From Bryopsis sp. KO-2023 (lineage: Eukaryota; Chlorophyta; Ulvophyceae; Bryopsidales; Bryopsidaceae), in contig BSYQ01000005.1 in the NCBI GenBank assembly GCA_030272585.1, positions 2,852,001-2,916,000 of the forward strand: a stretch of 64,000 nucleotides of DNA, read 5' to 3'. The notes beneath the pieces are model-generated. The model did no database searches. It saw nothing but the letters and a program-made list of their open reading frames with translations, and had not been told where the DNA came from. Below, one piece after another: positions 27,601 through 36,319 of the stretch (within the stretch, counting starts at the first letter, position 1; each line of letters begins with the position of its first letter). A program made the position numbers and the translations under genes.

Positions 27601-28177
27601 CGGCGGCGGCACTCCAGGGATGGGTACGCGTTGCAGCCGTTGTTCAAAACCGCCCGGCTCCAACGCGTACATCCCAACCGCCTGTAAGTTTGCTAACACA
27701 CCCGGGCACCACCGACACTGCTCGCGAGACCGCTTTGGAAAATCCTGGAAAGCGTGTGCCAAGGATGTGTTGGCCATCCTCGTGGCCTTGCGGCGCCCCG
27801 ACCTCTTCTGCCGCGGACGCGAACTCACGCTGGGGGACATCCCGGCGGCGGACCTTTCATGGATCCCGGAGTATCGCCCTGGCATCACCGCCGACGAGGT
27901 CTTCCAAAATCGCTGCTGGCGATGCGAAGCGGAAGCCAGAAACTTCCCAACGACGGCATACTGGCGCACGCTGACGGCGGAGATGTGGGGGCGATACCCC
28001 GAGCTCCGTCGGCCGTTCCCTGACGAGATCCCCCTGGAGAGAGGCAGCGCAGCCAAGCGGCCCCGAGAAGACGAAGGTCCAGACGATCCAGCAGCAGGAG
28101 GAGAGCCGCCGGAGCACTGTCGCGGAGGTCAGGGAGGACCGCCACCACCACCACCACCGCCGCCGCCGACAGCCTAA
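24668..28177 (+). CDS. A1 integrase fused to ORF3 domain
   Basis: The ATG at 24668 (GAGAATGG) gives about 1169 residues. The integrase part has H/H and CHSC zinc-binding residues (about 24885-24995), catalytic D in RLGMDLITL (about 25075), D in ITDNGSEFEG (about 25254) and E in GLVERMNRE (about 25357). A helical tail and an SH3-like stretch around GDMVMLCSTRF follow. After ALFESPA a hydrophobic segment FRIVCFLAIICGVLSS (from the Met at 26018, in good start context GACCATG) opens ORF3. ORF3 has a Gly-rich part, an acidic linker, TAA/TAA Ala-Thr repeats, long Pro-rich linkers, and a Cys/His-rich domain (CSRC, CKF, HHRHC, CWRC; about 27630-27930). It ends KRPRED and a polyproline end. The role of ORF3 is unknown. 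Confidence 0.88.
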   Translation: MDPWADAELMEFLKTTALPAEKQAKARVRKRGQRYRWVGGDLHPLKCLSKQGEWLEVPKEEQRPTVVRKVHRENAHIGGRGLCQKVQQRYWWPYIRKEVEQVWQTCHSCRRSQKAPKERHPLRQHIPLRAWERLGMDLITLPTTGTGEKYVIVMVDYFTKWTIAGALTSKRSSAVAAWLKASVFHPYGPPASIITDNGSEFEGEVAELLQQWGVQLRKGRPYHPETNGLVERMNREIQQLLRRECGGGITPQWPEKLQEVIYAINTREHTSTGLSPAKALFFREFSTKTKRNERLAELRGELRRADAVELQRQVTLRFMNEERKAQEGSLARALQKARVKQQLGHLWETIRRGKAPAELQVGDMVMLCSTRFPYHPKEMEFNQGPWMVQELRGDLVKVGQTPRDAWTVDRVQCRLIERTDVEESRGGSAEKPNSGGELLDEFALFESPATMFRIVCFLAIICGVLSSGGGGVGPIGGAREGSGDQPERGGSGSSQRGGGNQPGQGNDDTPMAESGSLDTADLEAEYGLQEEETVEELVSEPMVEIAFPAAGPSQPPPVELPATFRNLPVELQIDAVAAYFAAILASHMTQPETQNVATQTDEEEQRDQGSQATCDMVPWNQWEQQRRRMKKMADLLDRQKDRIAELTGKEKGSLHPRSSHPRKKTVKSLKAGDIGEGGKPPPQLGPEDLEEATATLTGEQPLHQPGQGGLEGSTAATAATAATAATAATAATGGGQHEETTVGEGSGLVGSEAGTGEKVGEEQPTTPEDEPPAPADVIPGSPPHPQPLSAQEWAEVQREERDRSLAGHQPLPGMHYRRGWEERVSQPRVEEPDPVPFAHQAEQAGPQDPPAELPTTEEVPPASQLVLLPPGPIRPPAPPMAGPRPPRPFQMFQNVQAPFAFGAGTPTGTTPGLSQSGTPASKGGAPRKGPTTRLASGKGKLKKVVMDFSGTDTETGEDEGPPDGTAPGDGKGQHGQSSGGGTPGMGTRCSRCSKPPGSNAYIPTACKFANTPGHHRHCSRDRFGKSWKACAKDVLAILVALRRPDLFCRGRELTLGDIPAADLSWIPEYRPGITADEVFQNRCWRCEAEARNFPTTAYWRTLTAEMWGRYPELRRPFPDEIPLERGSAAKRPREDEGPDDPAAGGEPPEHCRGGQGGPPPPPPPPPPTA

Positions 28178-29244
28178 AAGGGGGGGAAGGTGAAAAGAAG
28201 AGAAAAAAAAAAAAAAAGAAAAAAAAAGGAAGGAAAATGGGGGAGGGGTGACTGTTTGTTTTTGTTTTTATTGTTTTTATTTGTTTTTGTTTTATTGGTT
28301 TTCATGAGAATGGCTATGGAGACAGCCTTCTCAAAGAAAAGTAGTAGCTGAACTGGGTTGGATCAGTAAGAATGGAAAAGAAAAGGAAGTGAGAAAGAGA
28401 GAGTAAGAGTTCAGAGTTCAGGGCTCTCTTTTTGATGACTTTTTGTTTTTGCTTTTATTGTTTTTGTTTTTGTTTTATTGGTTTTCATGAGAATGGCTAT
28501 GGAGACAGCCTTCTCAAAGAAAAGTAGTAGCTGAACTGGATTGGACCAGTAAGAATGGAAAAGAAAAGGAAGTGAGAGAGAGAGAGTAAGAGTTCAGAGT
28601 TCAGGGTTCTTTCTTAAATCTTTTTGATACATGATTTCAAGTTGCTATGAGGGTTAGAGAACAGACTGTCTGCTGCTGAAGTGGGCAGGCAGTAAAACAC
28701 TGTGGCAGGAGTGGGTGTCTGATGGGTTAGGAATCTTTTTGGGGGAAGGCATGAAAAAGGGGGGGGGGGGGGGAAAATAAACAAACAGAAACCTCTGGTT
28801 ATTGGACCTGGAAAAGAAAAAAAAAAAAAAAAAAAAAAGAGAACAAGCCTGCTGGTTGAGAAGGCAGGTTGCTCAGTATTTCTAGGGATGAAGTGAACAA
28901 GCTGACAGAACAGCTGTGGATTGTGTTGTGCTTGTGTTATCAAGGTTAACAGACATTTTTCCTGTTGTGTAGAAAGTGATAATCAGAAAAAAAAAAAAAA
29001 ACTTTTATTTTGGATCCCAACATACTGACACTTAGCACTTGTTCTGTAGTACTGGGGACACTGCATCTGTGGACTTAGTGGTTGAATAGGCAGTTAGGTC
29101 TTTCTATTCACCACTTCTCCAACAGTTCTGACCCCAGTTATCTTGAAAATGGAAGTCTAGACACAGAAACAGTTCAGAAAAGAGGGGAGGGGATGTTAAA
29201 ACTTTTGGGGACAAAAGTTCAGGGAGGAGGGGAGTGGTTACAGC
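28178..29244 (+). other. A1 3' non-coding region with 183-bp tandem repeat and polypurine tract
   Basis: A-runs begin the region (28205-28230). Two copies follow of a ~183-bp unit containing CATGAGAATGGCTATGGAGA and TCAAAGAAAAGTAGTAGCTG (anchors at 28303 and 28486); A2 has three copies. Long G and A homopolymers lie at 28760-28775 and 28810-28840. The hairpin ACTTTTGGGGACAAAAGT is at 29201-29218, then AGGGAGGAGGGGAG and TGGTTACAGC up to the LTR. No ORF supported. Confidence 0.8.
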
Positions 29245-29781
29245 TGTAACCCCAAACCACGTCGCCTCCACCGATTTCGTCACACTGGCCAAGGCCAGAG
29301 TGCTATCGGGTAGAGGAGGGGTAGTTAGGACAGTCCAGCCACAGTCTGGAAGTAGCAGTCCAGCTGCGGAAATGACTAGGTTGGACGGTCCTAGGGGTAG
29401 AGACTAAGGGAAGGGATTGAGGGAGGTTAGGAAGATCAGCTAGGCTTGATAGGTTAGGTAGTCCCCATCAGTAGGTGGGATCCTAGGTGATCAGTGGGAC
29501 TAAGGTGAGTCAGGCGGCAGCCTATTTAATGGCTGATCTTAGGTTATTGGGGATTCTGGGTGAGGCTTTTGGTTTTATTCGAGTGTGGACCTTTATTGAT
29601 TGTTGTAAGAAAGCTTGTGTGAAGAGTCCTGAGTAAGGTGCCTTGCAAAGGCCGTGTGATCAAATTCAAGAGGGGCTGTCCCCACTTCCGCCGTTCCCGT
29701 TCTGCAGAAACGCCATCACCACCGTTAAGTAAGGCTGCAGGGGTGACCCCAGCGGTCAAGGTTACCCTATTTGTGGTTACA
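29245..29781 (+). repeat. 3' LTR of A1
   Basis: The LTR is 537 bp, which is the 530-bp A-type LTR plus GGTTACA. It begins TGTAACCCC. It differs from the A2 LTRs at a few positions (for example GGGGATTCTGG against GGACATTCTGG near 29557), so A1 and A2 are separate insertions of one family. CTATTTAA (about 29521) is the likely TATA region. Confidence 0.92.
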
Positions 29782-31179
29782 GACGGTTCCCAAGCCCATG
29801 GGCATTCTGGCCTACAAGACCCACAACCCTCTAATTCTCGAGACATTTACATTCCTATGGGGGACTTGTCTTCAGTTCCTTGGGATGGATCAGTGGCTGT
29901 CACTCAGCAGAACTTGGATAAGGAGAGGATTGCCAGCTCAGTGGCAACTCTAGCAACGACTCCCTCGGGGGACGACAGTGGATCCTCCACAGAAGGGGCT
30001 CCTTTTTCCGTACCTACACATATCGACCACGACACCAAACAAAATGTTCGGGATGACTCATATTCCATTCGGTTGCAACCTGTGAATGATCAGGGTATAC
30101 GGATGATTTCTCCTCGTTTCATGGCATCTACACTTCAAGCTTGGATTCGTGGCCACACCCCAGATTTTGCACCTGGGATCGTGGATGTGCGAAGGAACTT
30201 TAAGGGAGAATTTTTCATTCAGTTTGAACCAGCTGATTGGGTTAAGGTTAACGAAATTCTACAGATGCCAAATGGGGATGGCTTGACAATATCACTCAAG
30301 GCTTTGGGAAACTGGAAAAGACTACCACAAGTACCTCTATCATTAAAGGGAGCAGCTGCATTTTTGGATGACTCTGGAGAACACACCAACATACCCCAGG
30401 GTCGCCAGGAAACAACTGATGGGTCAGCTCCAACGCTGGCTACGATTGATAAGGAGGCAGTTAGACGAGGCAGCGATCTTATGCCAAGGACAGACTCCAT
30501 TCAGTTGCCACACGCCAAGGAGTTGGACCTGCAGCAAATTCAACATACTCTGACCGACGTAATGGAGGAGATTGATGAAGTTGGGAATCACACCGGCAGT
30601 AACAATCAAGAGGAAGGGAGGGTACACTTTCGTGACAGGGGCACACTCAAGGGAGGACAAATAACAACCCAGCAAGGGCACCGGGATACTATACAAATTG
30701 ATCATGAAACACAAGGGACACTTCTGAACACAAGGGACACTCATGGACTTGATCAGGTTGGGAATCACACCGGCAGTAACACTCAAAAGGAAGGGAAGGT
30801 ACACTTTCATGACAGGGGCACATTCCAGGTACACGGCTTAAGGCACAGAAGTTCTCATGGAGGGTTTGAATTTGAGGGCACAGAAACATTGCCATGTACT
30901 CAGCCAGCCACCTCCAAGCGCCAGGGGTCCCTCCACTCTCTCTCTACTCAGGTGGATCATTTGTTACAAGGGGTTATGGATCAGGTTGCCAGTGGGAAGG
31001 CATCTGCAGGGGACATTGCATCACACACTAAAAGGATACCACAAAGGACAGTGAACACAAGAGGAACTGCAGGTCACAAGGGGGTCAAGAGCCACCAGAG
31101 CTATAAAAGGACTTGGGACTCTCACAAAGGGTTTAAGGATGCAAAGTGGCACTCAAAGCGAGCACAGGGAAAGAACGAG
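29782..31179 (+). CDS. Unrecognised ORF fragment between A1 and B2
   Basis: One frame is open across the whole 1.4-kb segment and into the LTRs on each side (frame of 29638-31230), so neither true start nor stop is visible. About 460 residues. The N-terminal third is polar. A compact part (about 30050-30330) reads SYSIRLQPVNDQGIRMISPR and then GEFFIQFEPADW, resembling the RNA-binding/ORF1 type domains of non-LTR elements, but this is only a hint. The C-terminal half is Thr/Gly/His-rich with two copies of a VGNHTGSN-Q-EG-VHF-DRGT motif (about 30580 and 30755). It has no LTR-element motifs, no PBS after the A1 LTR and no polypurine tract before the B2 LTR, so it is flanking DNA: a host gene piece or an older element. 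Confidence 0.45.
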
Positions 31180-31770
31180 TGTAACCCCAAACCACGTCGC
31201 CTCGACCAATTTTGTCACCTCCAGGGCTAGAGTGATATCAGGGGAGGGAATGCTGCTTGAGGCAGTCCCGGACGGATTACGTAGGGCTAGCAGTCACCCC
31301 GGGACAGTTCTGCCATGGCAGTTCCGCCACAGTTTAGGGGTAGCAATTTGGCTACAGCTGTGACTAGGTTGGACAGTCCTAGGAAGTGGTGCTGTATGAA
31401 TAGACTAGGGATACTTTTGAAGGATCAGATGGGTTTGATAGCTTGGGTTGTCTACTCGGGGATTAGGATCATGGACGATCAATGGGACAGGGATGAGTCA
31501 GTCTAGAGCCTATTTAAGTGGCTGATCTTAGGGTATTGGAGGGACTTCTGACTTTTGCTTCTTCTGTTGTATTCTTTGGGTTCGAGGTCTTTGTAAGATC
31601 TTTGGAAAGAGTGTGGTCTCGTGTTTACCCATTTCTTGTGAGAGGGTGCCCAAGTGCTTCGTTTAAAGGGGCTGTCCCCACTTCTTCCGTTCCATTTCTG
31701 CAAAGAACGACTCTGCAACCGTTACTCCCGCTGCAGGGGTGACCCCAGCGGTCAGGACGACGCAATTTGT
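31180..31770 (+). repeat. 5' LTR of B2
   Basis: The LTR is 591 bp. It begins TGTAACCCCAAACCACGTCG, ends GACGCAATTTGT at the PBS (31771-31782, TGGTTTCGGAGC). TATTTAAG near 31511 is the TATA-like position. The unusual middle (31380-31500) matches neither B1 nor the B2 3' LTR closely. Confidence 0.88.
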
Positions 31771-31782
31771 TGGTTTCGGAGC
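31771..31782 (+). promoter_or_regulatory. Primer-binding site of B2
   Basis: TGGTTTCGGAGC directly after the LTR, as in B1. Confidence 0.8.
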
Positions 31783-32264
31783 CCAGGCGCGCACACTTTT
31801 TAGCTGTGCTGCAGCAGACGTGCACTACGGCTCTGGCAGTCGTTATAAGTGGGCAGTCTGGACGAGCAAGACCTGAGAGTGAGAAAAGAAGCGGAGTAAG
31901 CTCTTGCAAGAGTGAAGAGAAGGACCCACAGGGGTGGATACGTTTCAAAAGGGTACAAGGTCGAGCTTGGGTCGCTCACAAGGGTGAAGAGAAGGCGAAA
32001 AAGCTTTGTGGGTTTCGGGATCTTGTGGGATCTTAACCTAAGGTTAGGTCAGAACTGCTGTTGGGTCGCTTTTGTCTTGTTTGGGCTGCAGCAAGGTCGA
32101 GAACAAATACAAGAAAGAGTGACGAACTGCATAAGGTGGAAAAAGAAGCAAGGGCAGTACTTATCCGAGGTTTGGAGGAGAACAGAGGGTAAAAGAGAAG
32201 GATCACGACCAGAAGGGAGACTTGCCACTCAGATCTGTGGCGGCGCTGAAGGAAAAAGAAGATC

Positions 32265-35200
32265 TTGACGGAAAAAGTGAACGAGGAAGAAGAACCAAAC
32301 GAGGAAGAAGGCCTTGGTGGTGCAGAAGGAGTGAACGTTGAGGTTTCTGAGGCACAAGGAAGCGTTGGTGCTTTTTCTGAGGCTGGTCTTGTTGACGACG
32401 AAGGGGTGTTGAAGGAAGACTTTCTTGGCGGCTGGGACAACGAGGAAGTGAACGAGGTTGACGAGAAAGAGGTTGTGATGGTCGAGAGTGTTCCTGAAGA
32501 ACGTGAAGCAAGACAAGAAGACAGAGCTGCTGGAGACGAGGTTACGAGGGCAGAGGTAGACGACGAAGTGGTTGCTGTCGTTAAAGAAGAAGAAGAGCAA
32601 GCAAGTGTTGACCCCACTGGAAGGGAGGTACAAGAAGGAAACCTCGTTGGCGTTACTGACCAAGGAGAAGCCGAGGTTGTCCAAGAGGAGGAAGAAGTGC
32701 TTGCGGAAGAAGTAAAAGAAGAAGACGAAGCAAGACGAGTGACCAAAGAAGAGGAGGAAGCCTTTGTTGAGTCAGAAGTTGTGGTTAAGGAAGAAGTCAA
32801 ACAAGAAGAGGAAGAAGAGAGCAGTGTTGCTGCAGGGAACGGAGGAAATGGAGGCGCTACCAACAGGGCAGGCCCCGGAGGAACTGATTATCCTAATGCA
32901 GTCAGCCGGCCTGAAGGGAGTGTTGTGCGTATTGAGCCAGGTTTTCCTGTTGACCCATCGGAGCCCTCGAGTTCCAGTTCCGACGAGGACAAACCTGAAG
33001 GGGAAAGAGACAAGAGGGAGACATCCTCTAGTTCCGAGGAAGAGCCTGTGCCCCCAGTACATCCACCACTGAACCCATTTGCCTTTGCTGCCAGTCTCCC
33101 CCAGATTCCTCCAATTGTGCCACCTGGTCCAGTTGTTCCATCCGTTCCACCAAGACCTCCTGTTCCACCACCCGTTTGTCCACCGACTCCAGGCAGTGGC
33201 GGCGCCATGATACATCCAGCAGAAGGACCTCCTAATCGGTTGACTAACAGTCATTTACCCGCATTTACGGGTGCAGAGGCAGAAGATGTGGCCACCAGTT
33301 TACGTTCCTATGGGATCCTCGCTGAAGGCTCTGGCTGGAACGTACCCCCAGCAGTGCAGCCACACGAAGACGAGAGGATAGAGAGACTGGTCCGCTATAC
33401 AACCAGGGAGGCTCGGTCATGGGTTGACAATTGGATATCCAGACATCCAGCCCTTGTGGAAGGAGTGCCAAACCCATTGAGGACGTGGCAGAAGTTGCAA
33501 ACGGACATGCTGGCCTGGTTTGGAATTGCCCCAGCAACACTAGTGGCCCATACCTTGGAACAAAGCCGGAAATGTGATGAACCAGAGGACGAGTGTGCAT
33601 CTGCGCCATCCCAGGAGCAAGTGGAAGCGGACAGGGTACCAGGCAGTCCAACCGTGGCGAATGAGACATTACATCGATCGTTCAAGGATGGAGCTCGGGG
33701 GGAGTTGACACCCATACTTCATGCACCCATGGAGGATACTTTGGAAGGAGTCAGTGCCAGAGCCAGACAAGTTGAGAAGAGACAAGTGGACCCCAGTTCC
33801 ACCCAGAAGGAAGTGACGGTCCCAGCAACCGAACTGATGGGAGAACTGCAGGAGCATGCAGCATTGGAGCCTGTTTTGGCAGAAGTGGGCGTGATGGATC
33901 GGAGAGTAAATGGGCAAATTGACAGCCTAAGGAAGGAAATGCGTGATCACAAAATTGTGACGGATTCAAGACTTCGAGGAGTGGAGCAGCAAGTGAGAAT
34001 ATCTGGGCGGCAGTATAGCGAACTCAGGAGGATGATCTCTGCCTTGACAGAAAGGGTAGCAGATATGCGACAATCGGAAGAACCCGAGCTGGCAGGGGTG
34101 AGCCATGGCATTACTGGAGACGCTGGAGTGGATCGAATACCTACCAATGGGGAAAGAGGCCGGGGAAACCACAGAGGAAGTGAATGGAGGAGAAGGAGTG
34201 GACGGATAAACATGAGCGAAGTCACGTGTTGGCATTGCTTAGACCTTGGACATTACAGAAGAAATTGTCCCAACCGGGTGCAGAGCTTCCAAGCAGAACT
34301 TGACGATGAGTTTATTATGGATTTCGAGCAGACCGACCCAGTGACAGCAGCCATGGAGGAACCAGAGGAAGTTCTGGCATCAATCTTGTACTCTGCTATG
34401 GATGTCGATAACAGAGCAATGGACAGTGCCCAAGGAAGCAATGGAGGGACTCCTATGGATACCAGTCCCATACCCGCAGATCCTCAACCAAATGCTACAG
34501 AGGATGTTGAAATGGAGGAACCGAAAGAGGAGCCAGACCCTGAAACCAAGAAAGAGCCAAAAGAGATTCCAAAGCAAGTGCTTGAACCGGAAGATGTGCC
34601 GAAACCAGAAGGTGTGCCAAAACCAGAAGATGTGCCACAAGGATCCAAATCAGTTGTGATGTTGCCATTGATGCATAGACCGATGCAAGTACCATCGCCG
34701 AGAAATACCATGGCAAAGAAAAAGAAGATGGTCAAGAAATCAACAATGGAGCCAAAGAAGAAGCGCATGTTTACTAAGGCGGAGGCCAAGAAGTTTGTGG
34801 AAGGACTGACGGCGGAAGTTTCCATGGCCAAACTCTGTCAACATCATCCGGAGCTGATTGATGCTTGGCTGAAAGCATTGAGGGTGCCCAAGGCAAAAGT
34901 CCCGGCAGTTACCACCATGGCAGGAGTGGACAGGACAAGCACATTTGCAGTCACAACAGCCACAGCCAAAGTGATGGAAACTAAAGTGCCAGGAGCAATC
35001 ATTGACACCGGAGCGAGTGCCTGTGTGATATCCAAAAAACTCTTAACACAAACGGGGTTAGCACACCTTATGGAGGAACCAAGAGGGCGTTACCGGGACT
35101 GCAATGGAGAGACTCGGCAGGCAGTAGGGTACATCCCCGCTCTACCCATTGCCCTTGGACAATGCAAACAAATGGTACCGTGCCATGTAGTGGAGAACAA

Positions 35201-35754
35201 GCATTTGTCCCTAATCATTGGGACTCCATGGTTGGCTAAAACCGGCACCGAGATTGACTACGGGCTCAAAAAGCTCACTCCATACGTGGCGGGACAGCGC
35301 ATGGGTGGCGTGCCGATCGAGTTCATCCACTCTGTAACACCTGCAACTGCTGCAGTCGTTTCTATCTACCAGACCCTCCGCCACATCGAAGAACCCAGTC
35401 CTGCACCAGCCCAACCACCCTCTTCTACCGGGGAACTTTTGCAGCCAAACTCAAGGACGACTCATGATGGTCTGAACCAGCCCAACGCCGCCAGTCGACA
35501 TCCACCGACCCTCCGGCTTACATACTACCAAGCAAGGGTGCTGCAAGAGTGCTACACCATGCGTCGGGAGAACGGGATGAGTGAGGCAGCAGCCTCACAC
35601 CTCCACCAGCAAGAGATGGAGTTACTGGATGCAAGAAGAGGGCACCATTTGAAAATACAAAAAGAGAACGAAGGGAGTTTGGAGGAAACACTGCAAAGGG
35701 AAGGAAAACAGGGGAGAAGGAATGGTGTAACAGAGGAATACATGCGGAGGCGGG
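32265..35754 (+). CDS. gag: B2 Gag-protease, 5' part, cut by A2
   Basis: The frame opens at TTG (32265), with the leader ORF homologue at 31912-32268. Domains are as in B1: acidic Glu-rich region, Pro-rich run, capsid-like domain, CCHC (CWHCLDLGHYRRNC, about 34230), protease (IDTGASACVIS about 35000; IIGTPWL about 35215), and the spacer. It keeps about 33 residues (GTDYPNAVSRPEG and following) that B1 and B3 lack but A has in related form, so B2 preserves the older gag. It stops at GGCGGG where A2 is inserted; the last 60 codons are at 57609-57790. Confidence 0.9.
35749..35754. repeat. Target-site duplication of A2, left copy (GGCGGG)
   Basis: GGCGGG recurs at 57609-57614 after A2. The empty site is seen in B1 (about 17734-17739). 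Confidence 0.92.
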
Positions 35755-36284
35755 TGTAACCCCAAACCACGTCGCCTCCACCGATTTCGTCACACTGGCC
35801 AAGGCCAGAGTGCTATCGGGTAGAGGAGGGGTAGTTAGGACAGTCCAGCCACAGTCTGGAAGTAGCAGTCCAGCTGCGGAAATGACTAGGTTGGACGGTC
35901 CTAGGGGTAGAGACTAAGGGAAGGGATTGAGGGAGGTTAGGAAGATCAGCTAGGCTTGATAGGTTAGGTAGTCCCCATCAGTAGGTGGGATCCTAGGTGA
36001 TCAGTGGGACTAGGGTGAGTCAGGCGGCAGCCTATTTAATGGCTGATCTTAGGTTATTGGACATTCTGGGTGAGGCTTTTGTGGTTATTCGAGTGGGGAC
36101 CTTTATTGATTGTTGTAAGAAAGCTTGTGTGAAGAGTCCTGAGTAAGGTGCCTTGCAAAGGCCGTGTGATCAAGTTCAAGAGGGGCTGTCCCCACTTCCG
36201 CCGTTCCCGTTCTGTAGAAACGCCATCACCACCGTTAAGTACGGCTGCAGGGGTGACCCCAGCGGTCAAGGTTACCCTATTTGT
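35755..36284 (+). repeat. 5' LTR of A2
   Basis: The LTR is 530 bp. It begins TGTAACCCCAAACCACGTCG and ends GGTTACCCTATTTGT at the PBS. The outer ends are inverted-repeat-like. CTATTTAA near 36032 is the TATA-like site. Confidence 0.94.
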
Positions 36285-36296
36285 TGGTTTCGGAGC
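36285..36296 (+). promoter_or_regulatory. Primer-binding site of A2
   Basis: TGGTTTCGGAGC directly after the LTR; then CAGGGTGCGC, differing from B (CCAGGCGCGC). Confidence 0.82.
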
Positions 36297-36319
36297 CAGG
36301 GTGCGCACACTTTTGAGCT

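Larger units (their letters stand above)
1..29781 (+). mobile_element. A1: Ty3/gypsy LTR retrotransposon, 5' end outside window, interrupted by C1 and B1
   Basis: The element is recognised by near-identity to A2 (35755-57608). Own segments are 1-1011, 11116-13241 and 21993-29781; the rest is C1 and B1. Order of parts: Gag (repeat, proline-rich, capsid-like, CCHC), aspartic protease, RT-RNase H, integrase fused to ORF3, long A/T-rich non-coding tail, polypurine tract, 3' LTR. The 5' LTR, leader and Gag N-terminus lie left of the window, so neither LTR divergence nor TSD can be read. The base following the 3' LTR is G (29782), as in the other A/B copies. Both insertions fall inside gag, so this copy can no longer make full-length Gag-protease, while its pol and integrase-ORF3 frames look open. 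Confidence 0.93.

Noticed and set aside
26018-28177. Family A ORF3 as a retroviral-type envelope gene
   Set aside because: Only a hydrophobic start is seen; there is no C-terminal membrane anchor, cleavage site or fusion-like segment, and the C-terminus is Cys/His-rich and basic.
29245-31770. The A1 3' LTR and B2 5' LTR as ends of one small element carrying the 29782-31179 ORF
   Set aside because: The left LTR is not followed by a PBS and the right LTR is not preceded by a polypurine tract; the LTRs are of different types and complete the elements on either side.
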